A DNA stretch of 64,000 nucleotides from Acidobacteriaceae bacterium. GTDB lineage: Bacteria > Acidobacteriota > Terriglobia > Bryobacterales > Bryobacteraceae. Below the pieces are notes generated by a model, which saw only the letters and a list, made by a program, of their open reading frames with translations, was not told the DNA's origin and searched no databases. The stretch lies in the NCBI GenBank assembly GCA_019240475.1, contig JAFAYI010000018.1, positions 176,641-240,640 of the forward strand, written 5' to 3'. Position numbers and translations under genes: made by a program. Each line of letters opens with the position of its first letter. The stretch's first letter is position 1. Shown here one piece after another: positions 46,101 to 54,667 of this stretch.

Positions 46101-47681
46101 GGGTTCTCGGATTTCGCAGCGGAGCTGTCCAAAAGAAAATTTACACCGACACGTGTCTGTTATGCCTGGGGACTTACCCTACCTAATGAAAGCGTAGACT
46201 CGCAGGAGTTCTTTAAGAAATTTAACCCAGTCGGATACCAGGGACTTATTAGCTTGGCAATTGAGTGCTTCAAGAATGAATGGCCTTGCAAGTTCCTCGT
46301 TATCTCAAATGACTGCTTGCGTGTCGAGGCGCAGGATCGGGCGATCGCGGCAAAGGCAGCTCCTATCGCCTTTTGTAAGATCTTGCCACAAGAAGATTCT
46401 CGGTTCGCCGCCATTTTCGTGGATGTAAGCCCAGAAGGTGTAAAAGGGCATTTGAACTGGTTTTTTGAAAGCCTTCTCGGAGAAATCAAGTCGCGTCGAG
46501 AGTCGCCCGTGGTCGCTTATAGAGGTAAGTATCGATGGATACAAAGCTTCAGGCCGAGGGAGTTGGTCGGGACAGAGCCAGCTTTCCGTACCGGCGGAAG
46601 ATATCTCATTACCGGCGGTACGGGCTCTATAGGATTGTTTCTTGCCCGGCATCTGGCGCGCCGATTTAGCGCGAAGATTGTTCTATCGGGACGTAGCCTT
46701 CCCGGGCGGCAGAACACCGAAGGTGGTTCTCACGGATCGACTATCTCCGAATACGAAGCCCTGCGGCAGGAGATTGTATCTTCGGGTGGCGACGTGCTGT
46801 TCTGTAGGGCAGATGTAGCTGATGAAAGCGAGATGATGTCGGTGGTGTCCCAGAGCCTGGAGACCTTCGGAGGACTCGACGGGATTGTGCATGCCGCGGG
46901 AGTCACTCAAGGACCTTCTCTATTTCGATTGGTCAAGGAGACCCAGCATGAGGATGGTGTTCTCCAAGCTTCCCCGAAGATCTTAGGTCTGTACAACATT
47001 GAGAAGATTTCCCGTGATCTCAATCTGGATTTCGTGTTAGCGATGTCGTCAAACGCTTCTGTTTTGGGCGGACTTGGATTTCTGTCGTACGCTGCCGCTA
47101 ACGTTGCGATGGATGTCTACATGAACCGATGGGAGTTTGATCGTCTTTCGACGCGCTGGATTTCGGCAAACTGGGATCATTGGCCCGAGCAGACGCGGAA
47201 GTATAGCGGTGTACGGACGAGTATGGACGAGTACGCGATGACGGCGGACGAAGCGGCAGAGGCGTTCGAGCGTGTGTGCCGCTTTCCAGATTCTGGACAG
47301 ATTGTTGTCTCGACAGGCTATCTTCCATACCGTCTTGACCTTTGGACGGGCTCCCAGCAAGACGGACGTGGTCGCAAAAACGGTTCAGGCTCAGATCAAA
47401 CGAACAAAAACTCGCGTCCTCCGATTCGTTCTGTCTACGCGGAGCCGCGTAATAAAGAAGAGGCGACAGTCGCGGCCGTGTGGGCTGAAGTATTGGGCCT
47501 TGACAAAGTCGGGATTCATGATGACTTCTTCGAGCTTGGTGGGCACTCACTGATGGCAGTCGATCTGATATCCCGCCTCACTGAAGCCACAAACATGAAC
47601 GTACCCTTGAAAAGTCTCTTTGAAGGCCCCACTGTTGCTCAACTGACCTCCGCAGTTTTCGGCGATCTCGGTACGTCGTGA
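43194..47681 (+). CDS. type I PKS module 1: KS-AT0-KR-ACP with inactive AT
   Basis: A 1495-residue modular polyketide synthase. KS (about 7-435) has Cys183 in TACSTS, His319 in HGTGT and His358 in GHLDAAAG, so it should be active. The acyltransferase region (about 525-825) is degenerate: GHSxGE reads GFGPGE, putting Gly621 in place of the nucleophilic Ser and Phe620 in place of its His neighbour, and the catalytic His is Gln720 (FPLQSPLM). KR (about 1135-1380) has TGGTGSIG, the SSN Ser and Tyr1299 in SYAAAN. ACP carries Ser1452 in LGGHSL. No loading domain or thioesterase is present. An AT elsewhere must supply the extender unit. Start ATG 43194 or 43212. Confidence 0.93.
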   Translation: MAGPHDMSYENTIALIGLAGRFPGNNEAPEDLWSSICAKKNCVSRFTDTELSKHGVSPSVLNRSGYVAAAPILKDFDHFDADLFGVTPREAELMDPQHRIMLECCWSALEHAGYNPRTLNNETGVFLGARTNTYLLNLLKSDELLDSIGSFSLGLGNDLGFLATRISHSLNLTGPSCSIQTACSTSLVCVHLACQSLLLGECSMALAGGVAINVPHVAGYQYQEGSVLSPDGYCRPFDAQARGTIFGSGAGVVVLKRLEEALTDGDYIHAVILGSAINNDGAQKASFTAPAVQGQVKVIREALINARIPPQSISYIEAHGTGTLLGDAIEVRALQQALEQDSEKPPIAIGSIKGNVGHLDAAAGITSLIKVVLSLKHRQLPPSLNFETANPRIDFERSGFYVNTGLRDWPNTGRPRRAGVSAFGVGGTNAHVILQEAPERIQSDQGRAWHLLVHSAKTENAEKEGIKQLAQALEEQPSHSVADIAYTLAVGRHHFGHRRAITCQSCGEGAERLRADESTLRNKGEADLSGVGFLFPWAETEEPEISKCLYVSEPVFRQEFERCAAIAREQCGFTLERTPYENGHGPSEQMCLDVALFALEYALAQLWISWGVEPKVMLGFGPGEYVAACMAGVMVLDDALHLLAVRDQLIKRTTQGAMAEFEAGEQELNLYLGKDVWLGAINGPSQCVVSGTTTAVHGLCDKWHRQGRKADLLKTSFPLQSPLMGSVAEEFVREVRKINLRPPQRAYISSISGATDRDFQNPEYWGEHLLRPVRIAAGLKSMLGRENFALLQVGPGESLTATARAGHPEARVFSSMGGADPQEALLRAVGGLWCSGIEISWKGFFDSQRRCRVPLPTYPFQRKRYWINPQPLVSTNKGTENTAGVSRSPGKLADVDQWFWSPSWQMANRVFETECADQHWIVLEDDLGISSEFTLLLRARGASVIAVRPADRFQRIGADAYSVDVSSRAGFSDFAAELSKRKFTPTRVCYAWGLTLPNESVDSQEFFKKFNPVGYQGLISLAIECFKNEWPCKFLVISNDCLRVEAQDRAIAAKAAPIAFCKILPQEDSRFAAIFVDVSPEGVKGHLNWFFESLLGEIKSRRESPVVAYRGKYRWIQSFRPRELVGTEPAFRTGGRYLITGGTGSIGLFLARHLARRFSAKIVLSGRSLPGRQNTEGGSHGSTISEYEALRQEIVSSGGDVLFCRADVADESEMMSVVSQSLETFGGLDGIVHAAGVTQGPSLFRLVKETQHEDGVLQASPKILGLYNIEKISRDLNLDFVLAMSSNASVLGGLGFLSYAAANVAMDVYMNRWEFDRLSTRWISANWDHWPEQTRKYSGVRTSMDEYAMTADEAAEAFERVCRFPDSGQIVVSTGYLPYRLDLWTGSQQDGRGRKNGSGSDQTNKNSRPPIRSVYAEPRNKEEATVAAVWAEVLGLDKVGIHDDFFELGGHSLMAVDLISRLTEATNMNVPLKSLFEGPTVAQLTSAVFGDLGTS

Positions 47682-47863
47682 GATTAGATCCGTCTTCTTC
47701 CCTTGCGGACTTGAAGGATGCGAGGGCGATTCAAGGGTGTTGCGACGACTGGACTTACTTGGGGTCCTATACGTACCCGTAGCGATCATGAGTGATCGAT
47801 GGCAGTTAGCGGTATTCAGACTTGCGGAGTTGGTGCTGAAGTGAAAGCGGGAACTTAGACAAC

Positions 47864-47895
47864 GTGGCCTAGCAATCCTGTGGCCTAGCAATCCT
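47864..47895. repeat. 16-bp tandem duplication
   Basis: GTGGCCTAGCAATCCT occurs twice without a gap (47864-47879, 47880-47895) in the 308-base space between PKS1 and the aminotransferase gene; AACGTGGCC is repeated on both flanks. It looks like a replication-slippage duplication; no gene is seen in the gap. Confidence 0.85.
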
Positions 47896-47989
47896 AACGT
47901 GGCCACAGCCCATCAGTTAGTACTAGCATTGTTATCTGTCAACCTCGTCGTAATCGAGGAAGTCATTTACCTGAAACGTCAGCAATGAT

Positions 47990-49282
47990 ATGAACTCAGG
48001 CGCCCAAGCTGCTGCCATGAATTTTCTCAACGAAGTGGCTGATGAATTTCCGTCAGCCATCTCATTTGCCGCCGGAAGACCGACTGATCGGTTCTTCGGC
48101 AGGTTGAATGGGGCGGCACTACTGGACGCTGTTGCTCGCTATGAGCGTCATGCTCGCATAAGTTGCACCCAATCAAAGCACGGCCCCAACCTACTTCAGT
48201 ACGGCCGCACCGCTGGTATCATCGGTGAATTAGTTATCGAACAATTGGCCAGCGATGAAGGAGTGCATGCCACTCCAGATCGCGTAATCATGACGTCTGG
48301 ATGCCAAGAAGCGCTTGCTCTCTGCCTCCCTGCATTGTGCCCCGACAAGCGCGATGTCGCCTTAACTTGTAATCCGACTTACATCGGGTTTACTTGTGCC
48401 GCTCAAGCCGGTGGCGCTAGCGTAGTTGCATTGTCGAACAAGGTGGTAAGCATTGCCGACGCTATCGAGCGCGCGGTAAGAGAGCTGCGGCGAATTAGAC
48501 GTCGGCCTCGCGCCTTGTATCTAATTCCGAATTTCGATAATCCAACCGGGCGCCTCCTTGACGAGCGTCAGCGCAAGGATATTCTCGATATCTGCCGGCG
48601 AGAGAGAATAGTTGTACTCGAAGATGACGCATATGGGATGTTCCAGTACGATGGCGAGCCTGTGGCATCAATGAGTGCATTAGACCAAAGCGGGTGCGTA
48701 ATACACTTGTCAACATTTTCGAAGACTGTGGCGCCGGCAGTACGCGTTGGCACGCTAGTATTGCCTGAAAGCCTGTTCGGTGATCAAGACGCGAGAAAGT
48801 CGCTGTGGAAAGAGCTAGTCCAGCGGAAGAGCTTCATAACCGTCAACACTAGCCAGATTACTCAGGCGATTGTAGGTGGCCTATTACTCCAAGAAAACCG
48901 AAGCCTCAAAGAGTGGATTCGGCCCGCCGTAAATTGGTACCGAACTAATCGAGATGTGATGCTGGACCATCTGAAGAGAGTGTTTGCCCCAATAAGTACT
49001 CGTACATGGTGGAACCGTCCTGCCGGTGGATTTTTTTTGGTCATGAAGGTTCCTTTTCGTTTCGATGCCGATTCTGTTACCGATTGTGCAACAAAGCATG
49101 GCGTGGTCGTAATGCCTATGAGCTTCTTTGCTTTCGACAAGTCGCAGGATCATCGGATTCGCCTTGCTTTCACTTGCGTTGATCCCGAACAAATTCGTAT
49201 TGGAATCGAAGCGCTCGGCGATTTCGTGGCATCGCGTATGGGTAAATGGGGAAATTGCAGACAACAGGCAACGGTAGTGTAA
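47990..49282 (+). CDS. hpgT: aminotransferase, (S)-3,5-dihydroxyphenylglycine transaminase-like
   Basis: A 430-residue fold-type I PLP enzyme resembling HpgT/Pgat of glycopeptide clusters, which aminates 3,5-dihydroxyphenylglyoxylate to Dpg. Family features are the opening AAMNFLNEVADEFPSAISFAAGRP, LLQYGRTAGIIGELV, the NPTGRLLDE and EDDAYGMFQYDG segments, Lys245 in STFSKTVAPAVRVG for the Schiff base, and the C-terminal Arg in RIRLAFTCV. More distant relatives are 2-aminoadipate transaminases; the neighbouring dpg genes decide the assignment. It stops 12 bases before dpgB. The ribosome-binding site is weak; ATG 48017 is an alternative start. Confidence 0.85.
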   Translation: MNSGAQAAAMNFLNEVADEFPSAISFAAGRPTDRFFGRLNGAALLDAVARYERHARISCTQSKHGPNLLQYGRTAGIIGELVIEQLASDEGVHATPDRVIMTSGCQEALALCLPALCPDKRDVALTCNPTYIGFTCAAQAGGASVVALSNKVVSIADAIERAVRELRRIRRRPRALYLIPNFDNPTGRLLDERQRKDILDICRRERIVVLEDDAYGMFQYDGEPVASMSALDQSGCVIHLSTFSKTVAPAVRVGTLVLPESLFGDQDARKSLWKELVQRKSFITVNTSQITQAIVGGLLLQENRSLKEWIRPAVNWYRTNRDVMLDHLKRVFAPISTRTWWNRPAGGFFLVMKVPFRFDADSVTDCATKHGVVVMPMSFFAFDKSQDHRIRLAFTCVDPEQIRIGIEALGDFVASRMGKWGNCRQQATVV

Positions 49283-49294
49283 GGACTATTTGTC

Positions 49295-49978
49295 GTGATG
49301 AATTCCACAAAACTGCAAAGCCGCGGTATCGCCAAGGTGGACATAGATGGTGCGCGTGCACTTTCTCTGGACCTAATTAGGGCGTTACAGGATTCAATTG
49401 ACCAGGCCGAAGATACAGGCGCCACAGGCGCGCTGGTGCTCCATGTGGCCGGAGCAACAGGTCAGGGGACCCCCAGGTCCTGGCCTGGTCGCACTGATGT
49501 ACAGTCGGTTAGCAAATGGGAACGCGCCATGCGGCGACTGGAACGCAGCGATTTAGTCACCGTAGCGCTTGTGGAGGGTACGTGCTCTGCTCTGGCGTTA
49601 GAACTGTTACTGGTTGTCGACCGGCGGATAAGCTGCCGGGATTTTTGCGCCCGGCATGTTTGCCAGGAATGTAGGGTTTGGCCGGGCATGGCTCTGTACA
49701 GACTTTCGCGACAGATTGGAGAAGTTCGCGCCCGAAAACTATATCTCGATGCAACTCCGCTCACTACGTCGAAGGCTTTAGAGCTTAACCTTATTGATGA
49801 GGTAGTGGACGACTTCACAACAGGAATGGCCAGAATAAGTAATTTCCTCGAGGTCGCGCCCGTAGACGACTTCGCCGTACGTCGTCGCTTAATGCAGGAG
49901 AGCTTATCTACTGGCTTCGATGAGGCTTTGGGTGCTCATTTGGCAGCCTGCGATAGGGCCATCCGGAGCTCTGAATGA
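49295..49978 (+). CDS. dpgB: DpgB-like enoyl-CoA hydratase-family protein
   Basis: A 227-residue crotonase-fold protein. The segment VSKWERAMRRLERSDLVTVALVEGTCSALALELLLVVDRRIS followed by VWPGMALYRLSRQIG resembles DpgB, which in glycopeptide producers works with DpgD to speed up DpgA and shape its product by dehydration. The two acidic residues of true enoyl-CoA hydratases are not in their usual motif context. It starts at GTG 49295 or ATG 49298, after AAGGA, and directly follows the aminotransferase gene. Confidence 0.82.
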   Translation: MMNSTKLQSRGIAKVDIDGARALSLDLIRALQDSIDQAEDTGATGALVLHVAGATGQGTPRSWPGRTDVQSVSKWERAMRRLERSDLVTVALVEGTCSALALELLLVVDRRISCRDFCARHVCQECRVWPGMALYRLSRQIGEVRARKLYLDATPLTTSKALELNLIDEVVDDFTTGMARISNFLEVAPVDDFAVRRRLMQESLSTGFDEALGAHLAACDRAIRSSE

Positions 49979-50166
49979 TACGTCGTTCGTGAGACGGATC
50001 GACGGACCGATTGCTGTTAGACGGGCTTCCGCGCCTAGCTCTTAAGCTGCACGGGTTCTACAGTTGGCGGAGTTCAGATTAACACTTGCTGAGTCATACG
50101 ATCTTTGGCGCAGAGTGAAAGTAAGTGGCGCTCTTGCACCATGATTTCATTTAGGAGGTCGAGGAC

Positions 50167-50811
50167 ATGAGTTCGATGGATGTAGAGAAAGAAGACACGA
50201 CGATCTATAAGGTGGTTGTCAATCATGAAGAGCAGTATTCGATATTACGTGAGCACAAAGATATGCCGCTCGGGTGGCGCTACGCCGGCAAGACCGGCAC
50301 CAAGGCAGAGTGTCTGACGTACATAGGCGAAACGTGGACCGATATGCGACCGCTCAGTATCAGAAAAAGGGCGGAACATGCTACCAACGACGCTGGTTCG
50401 TCCGAACCCAGCAGTCTGGGTTCATCTCCGCATCAAGAGAAGAGCCTCGTCGACCGCCTCTGTGAAGAGGAGCAGCCAGTTGAATTACCCCGCAGGAACG
50501 AGCGCTCGCTGCAGCGTTTCAAGGAGGCGATCAACCGGAACTATGTTCACGTCAAGTTTACACGAACTACCGGAGGGACGGAACTCGGATTCAAGTTAGA
50601 TCTAACTAAATCGAACCTTGGCGCAGGGGACTTTGAAAATGGGCATGGATCTGTTCATCTTGAAGGTGATCTGACCTTGGACTCATCGCGCGTTAGATGC
50701 ATAGCCGATATTGACCTTGCCACTCTCGAAGGGCGGGGTCGTCTGGTCAGAGTAGCAGCTAGCGCGGAACCTGAACAGGGCGATACCGCTAGGGCAACGG
50801 CACGTGGGTAA
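50167..50811 (+). CDS. MbtH-like protein with extra C-terminal domain
   Basis: A 214-residue protein. Residues 13-65 are an MbtH domain, the small chaperone needed by many NRPS adenylation domains: VVVNHEEQYS, MPLGWRYAGKTG, AECLTYIGETWTDMRPLS. Trp37 and Trp57 are kept, but the first signature Trp (SxWP) is Leu27 followed by Arg28. MbtH proteins normally end near residue 70; here about 145 residues follow: a polar linker, then a segment (YVHVKFTRTTGGTELGFKL, HGSVHLEGDLTLDSSRVRC) that reads as a small beta-rich domain I do not recognise. An excellent AGGAGG precedes the ATG. It lies inside the dpg cassette. Confidence 0.88.
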   Translation: MSSMDVEKEDTTIYKVVVNHEEQYSILREHKDMPLGWRYAGKTGTKAECLTYIGETWTDMRPLSIRKRAEHATNDAGSSEPSSLGSSPHQEKSLVDRLCEEEQPVELPRRNERSLQRFKEAINRNYVHVKFTRTTGGTELGFKLDLTKSNLGAGDFENGHGSVHLEGDLTLDSSRVRCIADIDLATLEGRGRLVRVAASAEPEQGDTARATARG

Positions 50812-51010
50812 GCAGGCCTTCGAGTTTCTGCGATTTAGACTTTGTTGGGTCAGAGATCTGAGGACAAGATGCTTGCGCTGCAGAACTGTTCACCGAAGGC
50901 TCAAAGTGTGCAGATCGAATTCGTGAAGGCGCACGATCACAATTCGAGGATGCTTCGTGGAGTCAGTAGCGTAGCGCCAGTCTGATCTCGTCTAGCTGAG
51001 CTGCCTTTAA

Positions 51011-52150
51011 ATGAGACGATCTGATGGACTTTCGGTTGAGGAGTGTACGCCTCGAGTTATGAGCACTACTATGCACGCAGATCATCGATCCCCGGCTTCT
51101 GCGGCAGCTATCATAGGCGTCGGTACGGCGGTCTCCTCCAGGTGCTATTCGCAATCGGAATTACTCAGCAAGTTCCAAGTAAAAGATCGACGCATTCGAT
51201 CGGTTTTCATGAACAGCGCTATCGAGCGTCGCTACTTAACATTGCCAGCGGAGCTTGAAGACGGGACAACTCCCAACGAAACACAGGGAGAATTGCTTAA
51301 GAAACACCGTGAATGCGCCACTGAGCTGGGGGCCCAGGCGATACGAGCGTGCCTGGAGAGCGCGAGCGCCCGCATCTCGGACGTCTTTTCGTTATGTTGT
51401 GTCACCACAACTGGATTCTTGAGTCCAGGTATAAGTGCTTTCTTATGCCGCGAACTCAATCTCATGGCGGATTGTGTTCGGCTGGACGTTGTTGGAATGG
51501 GCTGCAACGGGGGCCTGAACGCGCTTAACGCTGTGTCTAGTTGGGCCGTGGCAAATCCGGGTAAGTTGGCCATCATGTTGTGCGTCGAGATTTGCTCCGC
51601 CGGATATCTGCTGGATGAAACGCTTCGCACCGGCGTCGTCAATAGCTTGTTTGGCGATGGGGCTGCGGCTATAGCCCTCGTTGGTAGTGGTAATGATGAA
51701 GCAGGTCGAGGTCCACGAATCATGAAGTTCCGTAGTTGCATAATTACGGATGCCATAGAGGCAATGCGTTACGACTGGGATGACACGCACGGTAAGTTTA
51801 GCTTCTTCTTGGATCCCGACATTCCATATGTGGTGGGAGCTAATGTTGAATCGACGATCAACGGACTGCTTTCCTGCACTGGTCTACGGCGCTCGGACAT
51901 TAGCCATTGGCTCGTACATTCCGGAGGAAAGAAGGTCATCGACGCAGTGAGAGTGAACCTCGGCCTATCTGCCCACGACCTTCGCCATACCGTGGGCGTC
52001 CTGCGGGATTATGGCAACGTTTCGAGTGGATCTTTTTTGTTTTCATACCAGCGTCTTGTCAAGGAAGGTCTGGCTAAACCTGGTGAATACGGTGTCATGA
52101 TCACCATGGGGCCGGGCTCTACGATCGAGTCCGCATTGCTGAAGTGGTGA
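51011..52150 (+). CDS. dpgA: DpgA, type III PKS (3,5-dihydroxyphenylacetyl-CoA synthase)
   Basis: A chalcone-synthase-like homodimeric PKS that makes 3,5-dihydroxyphenylacetyl-CoA from four malonyl-CoA. Strong family blocks are VGTAVSSRCYSQSELL, IRSVFMNSAIERRYLTLP, the nucleophile Cys165 in GMGCNGGLNALN, MRYDWDDTHGKFSFFLDP, HWLVHSGGKKVID with the catalytic His, and RDYGNVSSGSFLFSY with the Asn. These rule out HMG-CoA synthase and KAS III, which share the fold. The frame starts at ATG 51011; ATG 51059 (then Cys149) with GAGGAG upstream is an alternative. dpgC follows after 108 bases. Confidence 0.93.
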   Translation: MRRSDGLSVEECTPRVMSTTMHADHRSPASAAAIIGVGTAVSSRCYSQSELLSKFQVKDRRIRSVFMNSAIERRYLTLPAELEDGTTPNETQGELLKKHRECATELGAQAIRACLESASARISDVFSLCCVTTTGFLSPGISAFLCRELNLMADCVRLDVVGMGCNGGLNALNAVSSWAVANPGKLAIMLCVEICSAGYLLDETLRTGVVNSLFGDGAAAIALVGSGNDEAGRGPRIMKFRSCIITDAIEAMRYDWDDTHGKFSFFLDPDIPYVVGANVESTINGLLSCTGLRRSDISHWLVHSGGKKVIDAVRVNLGLSAHDLRHTVGVLRDYGNVSSGSFLFSYQRLVKEGLAKPGEYGVMITMGPGSTIESALLKW

Positions 52151-52258
52151 CTACTTTTAAAATGATTCGCTGCGCTGTTAAGTGATAAGTGGACCTTTGG
52201 GGTCCGCGATGATGCTTTTCCTCGAAATCACTCGGCTTTAACCAGGTTCTGCCCTTAC

Positions 52259-53638
52259 GTGTCTCTCAATTTTGATATGCCTGAGTTTAAGGAGTGGGTC
52301 GAATCGTGGCCGCTATTAACTGGCGTTGCCGAGACAGACGTAACAGTGCTTGGGTGCTATTGGGCGACGGGGAGTGCCCTGCTAAAGGCGCTCGGACCAA
52401 AGCCCGGACGCTCCAGTGAACAACTCAAGATCGCCACATTGATACAAGATAGTTGCCGGTCATTACGACGGCAGTTCATGGCTCTTCATGCAGACTGGCT
52501 CTACAAAAGTCTCACCAAAGGTTTAACCCTTCGAAAAAGATTAGACGAACTAGCCTTTGAGGCCGCCGAGCTCTGTCCGGGTTTGGTGCCTAGCTCATCC
52601 CAAATTGCGGAGGAACGAACCCACTTACAGGCCGACAAGGAAGGATTTGAAATCGATCAAGGTTTATTTTTTCACGCTCTGCTCGGTTCTCCTCAAGCTG
52701 GGACTCACTTGATCGAGAGCGCCCAACAACCGACTGATCGAGCCTTAAGCCTAATCGAGTCATTTCAGGCGAACGGACAATTGGACGTCGGTACTGTGCA
52801 CATCCAACGAAGGGGTTCTGCGGCGCATCTAACAATGAACAACGGGCATTGTATGAACGCAGAGGATAACCAGCTAGTAGATGACATGGAAACTGCAGTT
52901 GATCTGGCGCTGTTGCATCGCGGCATTCACGTTGGGGTCTTGCGGGGCGGAACTATGACACATCCCCGGCACGTTGGACGGCGCGTGTTTAGCGCTGGAA
53001 TTAATTTAAAAGCTCTTCACGCCGGTCAAATTTCGTTTGTCGATTTCCTTCTTCGTCGCGAGATCGGCTACATGAATAAGATCTTCCGCGGACTACGGCT
53101 CGATCAAGAGGCGGGCGAAGGTTTTAAGAAGCAGCCCTCGATAAAGAGAATCGAAAAACCTTGGATTGCTGTCGTCGAATCCTTCGCAATTGGCGGGGGC
53201 GCCCAAATGCTGCTCATCTTCGATCGCGTTATTGCCGCCTCCGATAGCTATTTTAGCTTGCCAGCAGCGCATGAGGGTATCGTTCCCGGCTTCTCAAATC
53301 TGCGGCTTACGCGTTTTCTCGGAGGTCGTAAGAGCCGACAGGTCATCTTGGGCGGGCGTCAAATATGGGCTCACGAGGCAGATGCTCAACTACTGATTGA
53401 CGAAGTAGTAAGTGCGAATGATCTCGATGTGGCGATCGAACGTAGTATCCAGGATTTAGACAGCCCGGCCGTTGTCGCAAATCGTCACATGTTAAATCTT
53501 GCAGAGGAGCCTCTCAGTCTATTTTTGCAGTATGCAGCTGAATTCGCATTGGTGCAATCGGAGCGCCTGTATAGTGAAGATGTCGTTCTGAAGAGTCTGA
53601 ACAGTTCACAGCGTTCTACTATACGCGCATCCTGTTAG
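52259..53638 (+). CDS. dpgC: DpgC, cofactor-free 3,5-dihydroxyphenylacetyl-CoA dioxygenase
   Basis: A 459-residue protein with a helical N-terminal domain (about 1-200) and a crotonase-fold C-terminal domain. DpgC uses O2 without metal or flavin to turn 3,5-dihydroxyphenylacetyl-CoA into the phenylglyoxylate. Family blocks: RRVFSAGINLKAL, VDFLLRREIGYMNKIFRG, IEKPWIAVVESFAIGGGAQMLLIFDRVIAASDSYFSLPAAHEGIVPG, SRQVILGGRQIWAHEA and ANRHMLNLAEEP. The oxyanion-hole region GGGAQ is intact. Translation starts with GTG. It supplies the aminotransferase encoded at 47990. Confidence 0.93.
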   Translation: MSLNFDMPEFKEWVESWPLLTGVAETDVTVLGCYWATGSALLKALGPKPGRSSEQLKIATLIQDSCRSLRRQFMALHADWLYKSLTKGLTLRKRLDELAFEAAELCPGLVPSSSQIAEERTHLQADKEGFEIDQGLFFHALLGSPQAGTHLIESAQQPTDRALSLIESFQANGQLDVGTVHIQRRGSAAHLTMNNGHCMNAEDNQLVDDMETAVDLALLHRGIHVGVLRGGTMTHPRHVGRRVFSAGINLKALHAGQISFVDFLLRREIGYMNKIFRGLRLDQEAGEGFKKQPSIKRIEKPWIAVVESFAIGGGAQMLLIFDRVIAASDSYFSLPAAHEGIVPGFSNLRLTRFLGGRKSRQVILGGRQIWAHEADAQLLIDEVVSANDLDVAIERSIQDLDSPAVVANRHMLNLAEEPLSLFLQYAAEFALVQSERLYSEDVVLKSLNSSQRSTIRASC

Positions 53639-53696
53639 CGAGTGTGCTCGCGCCTTTGTGATGCCGACTGAAGAGCGAGTGTCGTAAGATCCCGCC

Positions 53697-54524
53697 ATGC
53701 CATTCCAGCAGTCGCCATCCAGCGAAGATAACCAAACCCGAGTGCGATACGAAAAGCGGGGGCATGTAGCATATATAACCCTAAACCGACCACATAAGCT
53801 AAACGCCATGGATCAACGAATGCACGAAGAACTAGGAGCGGTTTGGGATGACTTCGAACGCGATGAAGATGTGTGGTTGGGTGTATTAAGCGGCGCTGGG
53901 GATCGGGCCTTTTCAGTGGGTCAAGACCTGAAAGAGTTAACTGAGCGTACCCGTGCGGGCGCTGCTCCCACCAGTTTTGGCAGTTTTGGCCGTCCAGGTT
54001 GGCCGCGACTAACGGAGCGATTTAACTTTAGCAAACCGCTGATCGCCTGCGTCAGAGGATACGCACTTGGCGGAGGATTCGAGTTGGCGCTGGCTTGTGA
54101 CATTGTCGTGGCGGAAGAGAATGCCTCCTTTGCGCTCCCGGAGGTTAGATTAGGCTTAATTCCTGGCGCGGGTGGCTTATTCCGCTTGACGCGGCAGATT
54201 CCATTCCGATTAGCATTAGGTTACCTGATGACGGGCCGTTCCATAAGTGCCAGGCGGGCTCTTGACTTAGGGCTTATCAATGAAGTTGTTCCAATGGGCG
54301 ATCTTGACCAAGCCGTCGCGCGTTGGGTAGACGATATTCTCCAATGCGCTCCACTTTCCGTGCGGGCAGTTAAGCAGGTCGCATTGAGTTCCATGCACCT
54401 CTCTCTGGAGGAAGCATTCCGCCGTCATTATGACGCTGAGGAGCGTCGATACAACAGTGAGGACTGCCGCGAAGGACCAGCGGCATTTGTCGAAAAACGC
54501 GCACCGAACTGGAAAGCGCGATAG
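53697..54524 (+). CDS. dpgD: DpgD-like enoyl-CoA hydratase
   Basis: A 275-residue classical enoyl-CoA hydratase/isomerase. Motifs are [50 protein letters not shown], with both acidic residues (Glu in GGGFE and Glu in PEVRLG) in place, unlike DpgB. In the Dpg pathway DpgD helps the dehydration/aromatisation steps on the DpgA product. It follows dpgC by 58 bases and precedes PKS2 by 143. Confidence 0.88.
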   Translation: MPFQQSPSSEDNQTRVRYEKRGHVAYITLNRPHKLNAMDQRMHEELGAVWDDFERDEDVWLGVLSGAGDRAFSVGQDLKELTERTRAGAAPTSFGSFGRPGWPRLTERFNFSKPLIACVRGYALGGGFELALACDIVVAEENASFALPEVRLGLIPGAGGLFRLTRQIPFRLALGYLMTGRSISARRALDLGLINEVVPMGDLDQAVARWVDDILQCAPLSVRAVKQVALSSMHLSLEEAFRRHYDAEERRYNSEDCREGPAAFVEKRAPNWKAR

Positions 54525-54667
54525 CGGCCGAGCCGTAGGTTGCGCTTCTTAGCAGTCGAATTCTCTCGGGCCTATATATTACAGCAGCGGATGAGGGCAA
54601 CACCGGAGTCCCACCAATGGCGTTACGAACGCACTATGCATGAATAAGATTCAGGCTGAGGTACGAG

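Noticed and set aside
51011..54524. HMG-CoA-synthase beta-branching cassette (KAS III/HMGS-like protein with two enoyl-CoA hydratases beside PKS genes)
   Set aside because: The layout resembles such a cassette at first sight, but the synthase has DpgA-specific blocks (GMGCNGGLNALN, HWLVHSGGKKVID), the large hydratase is DpgC, and no donor ACP or decarboxylating KS is present.
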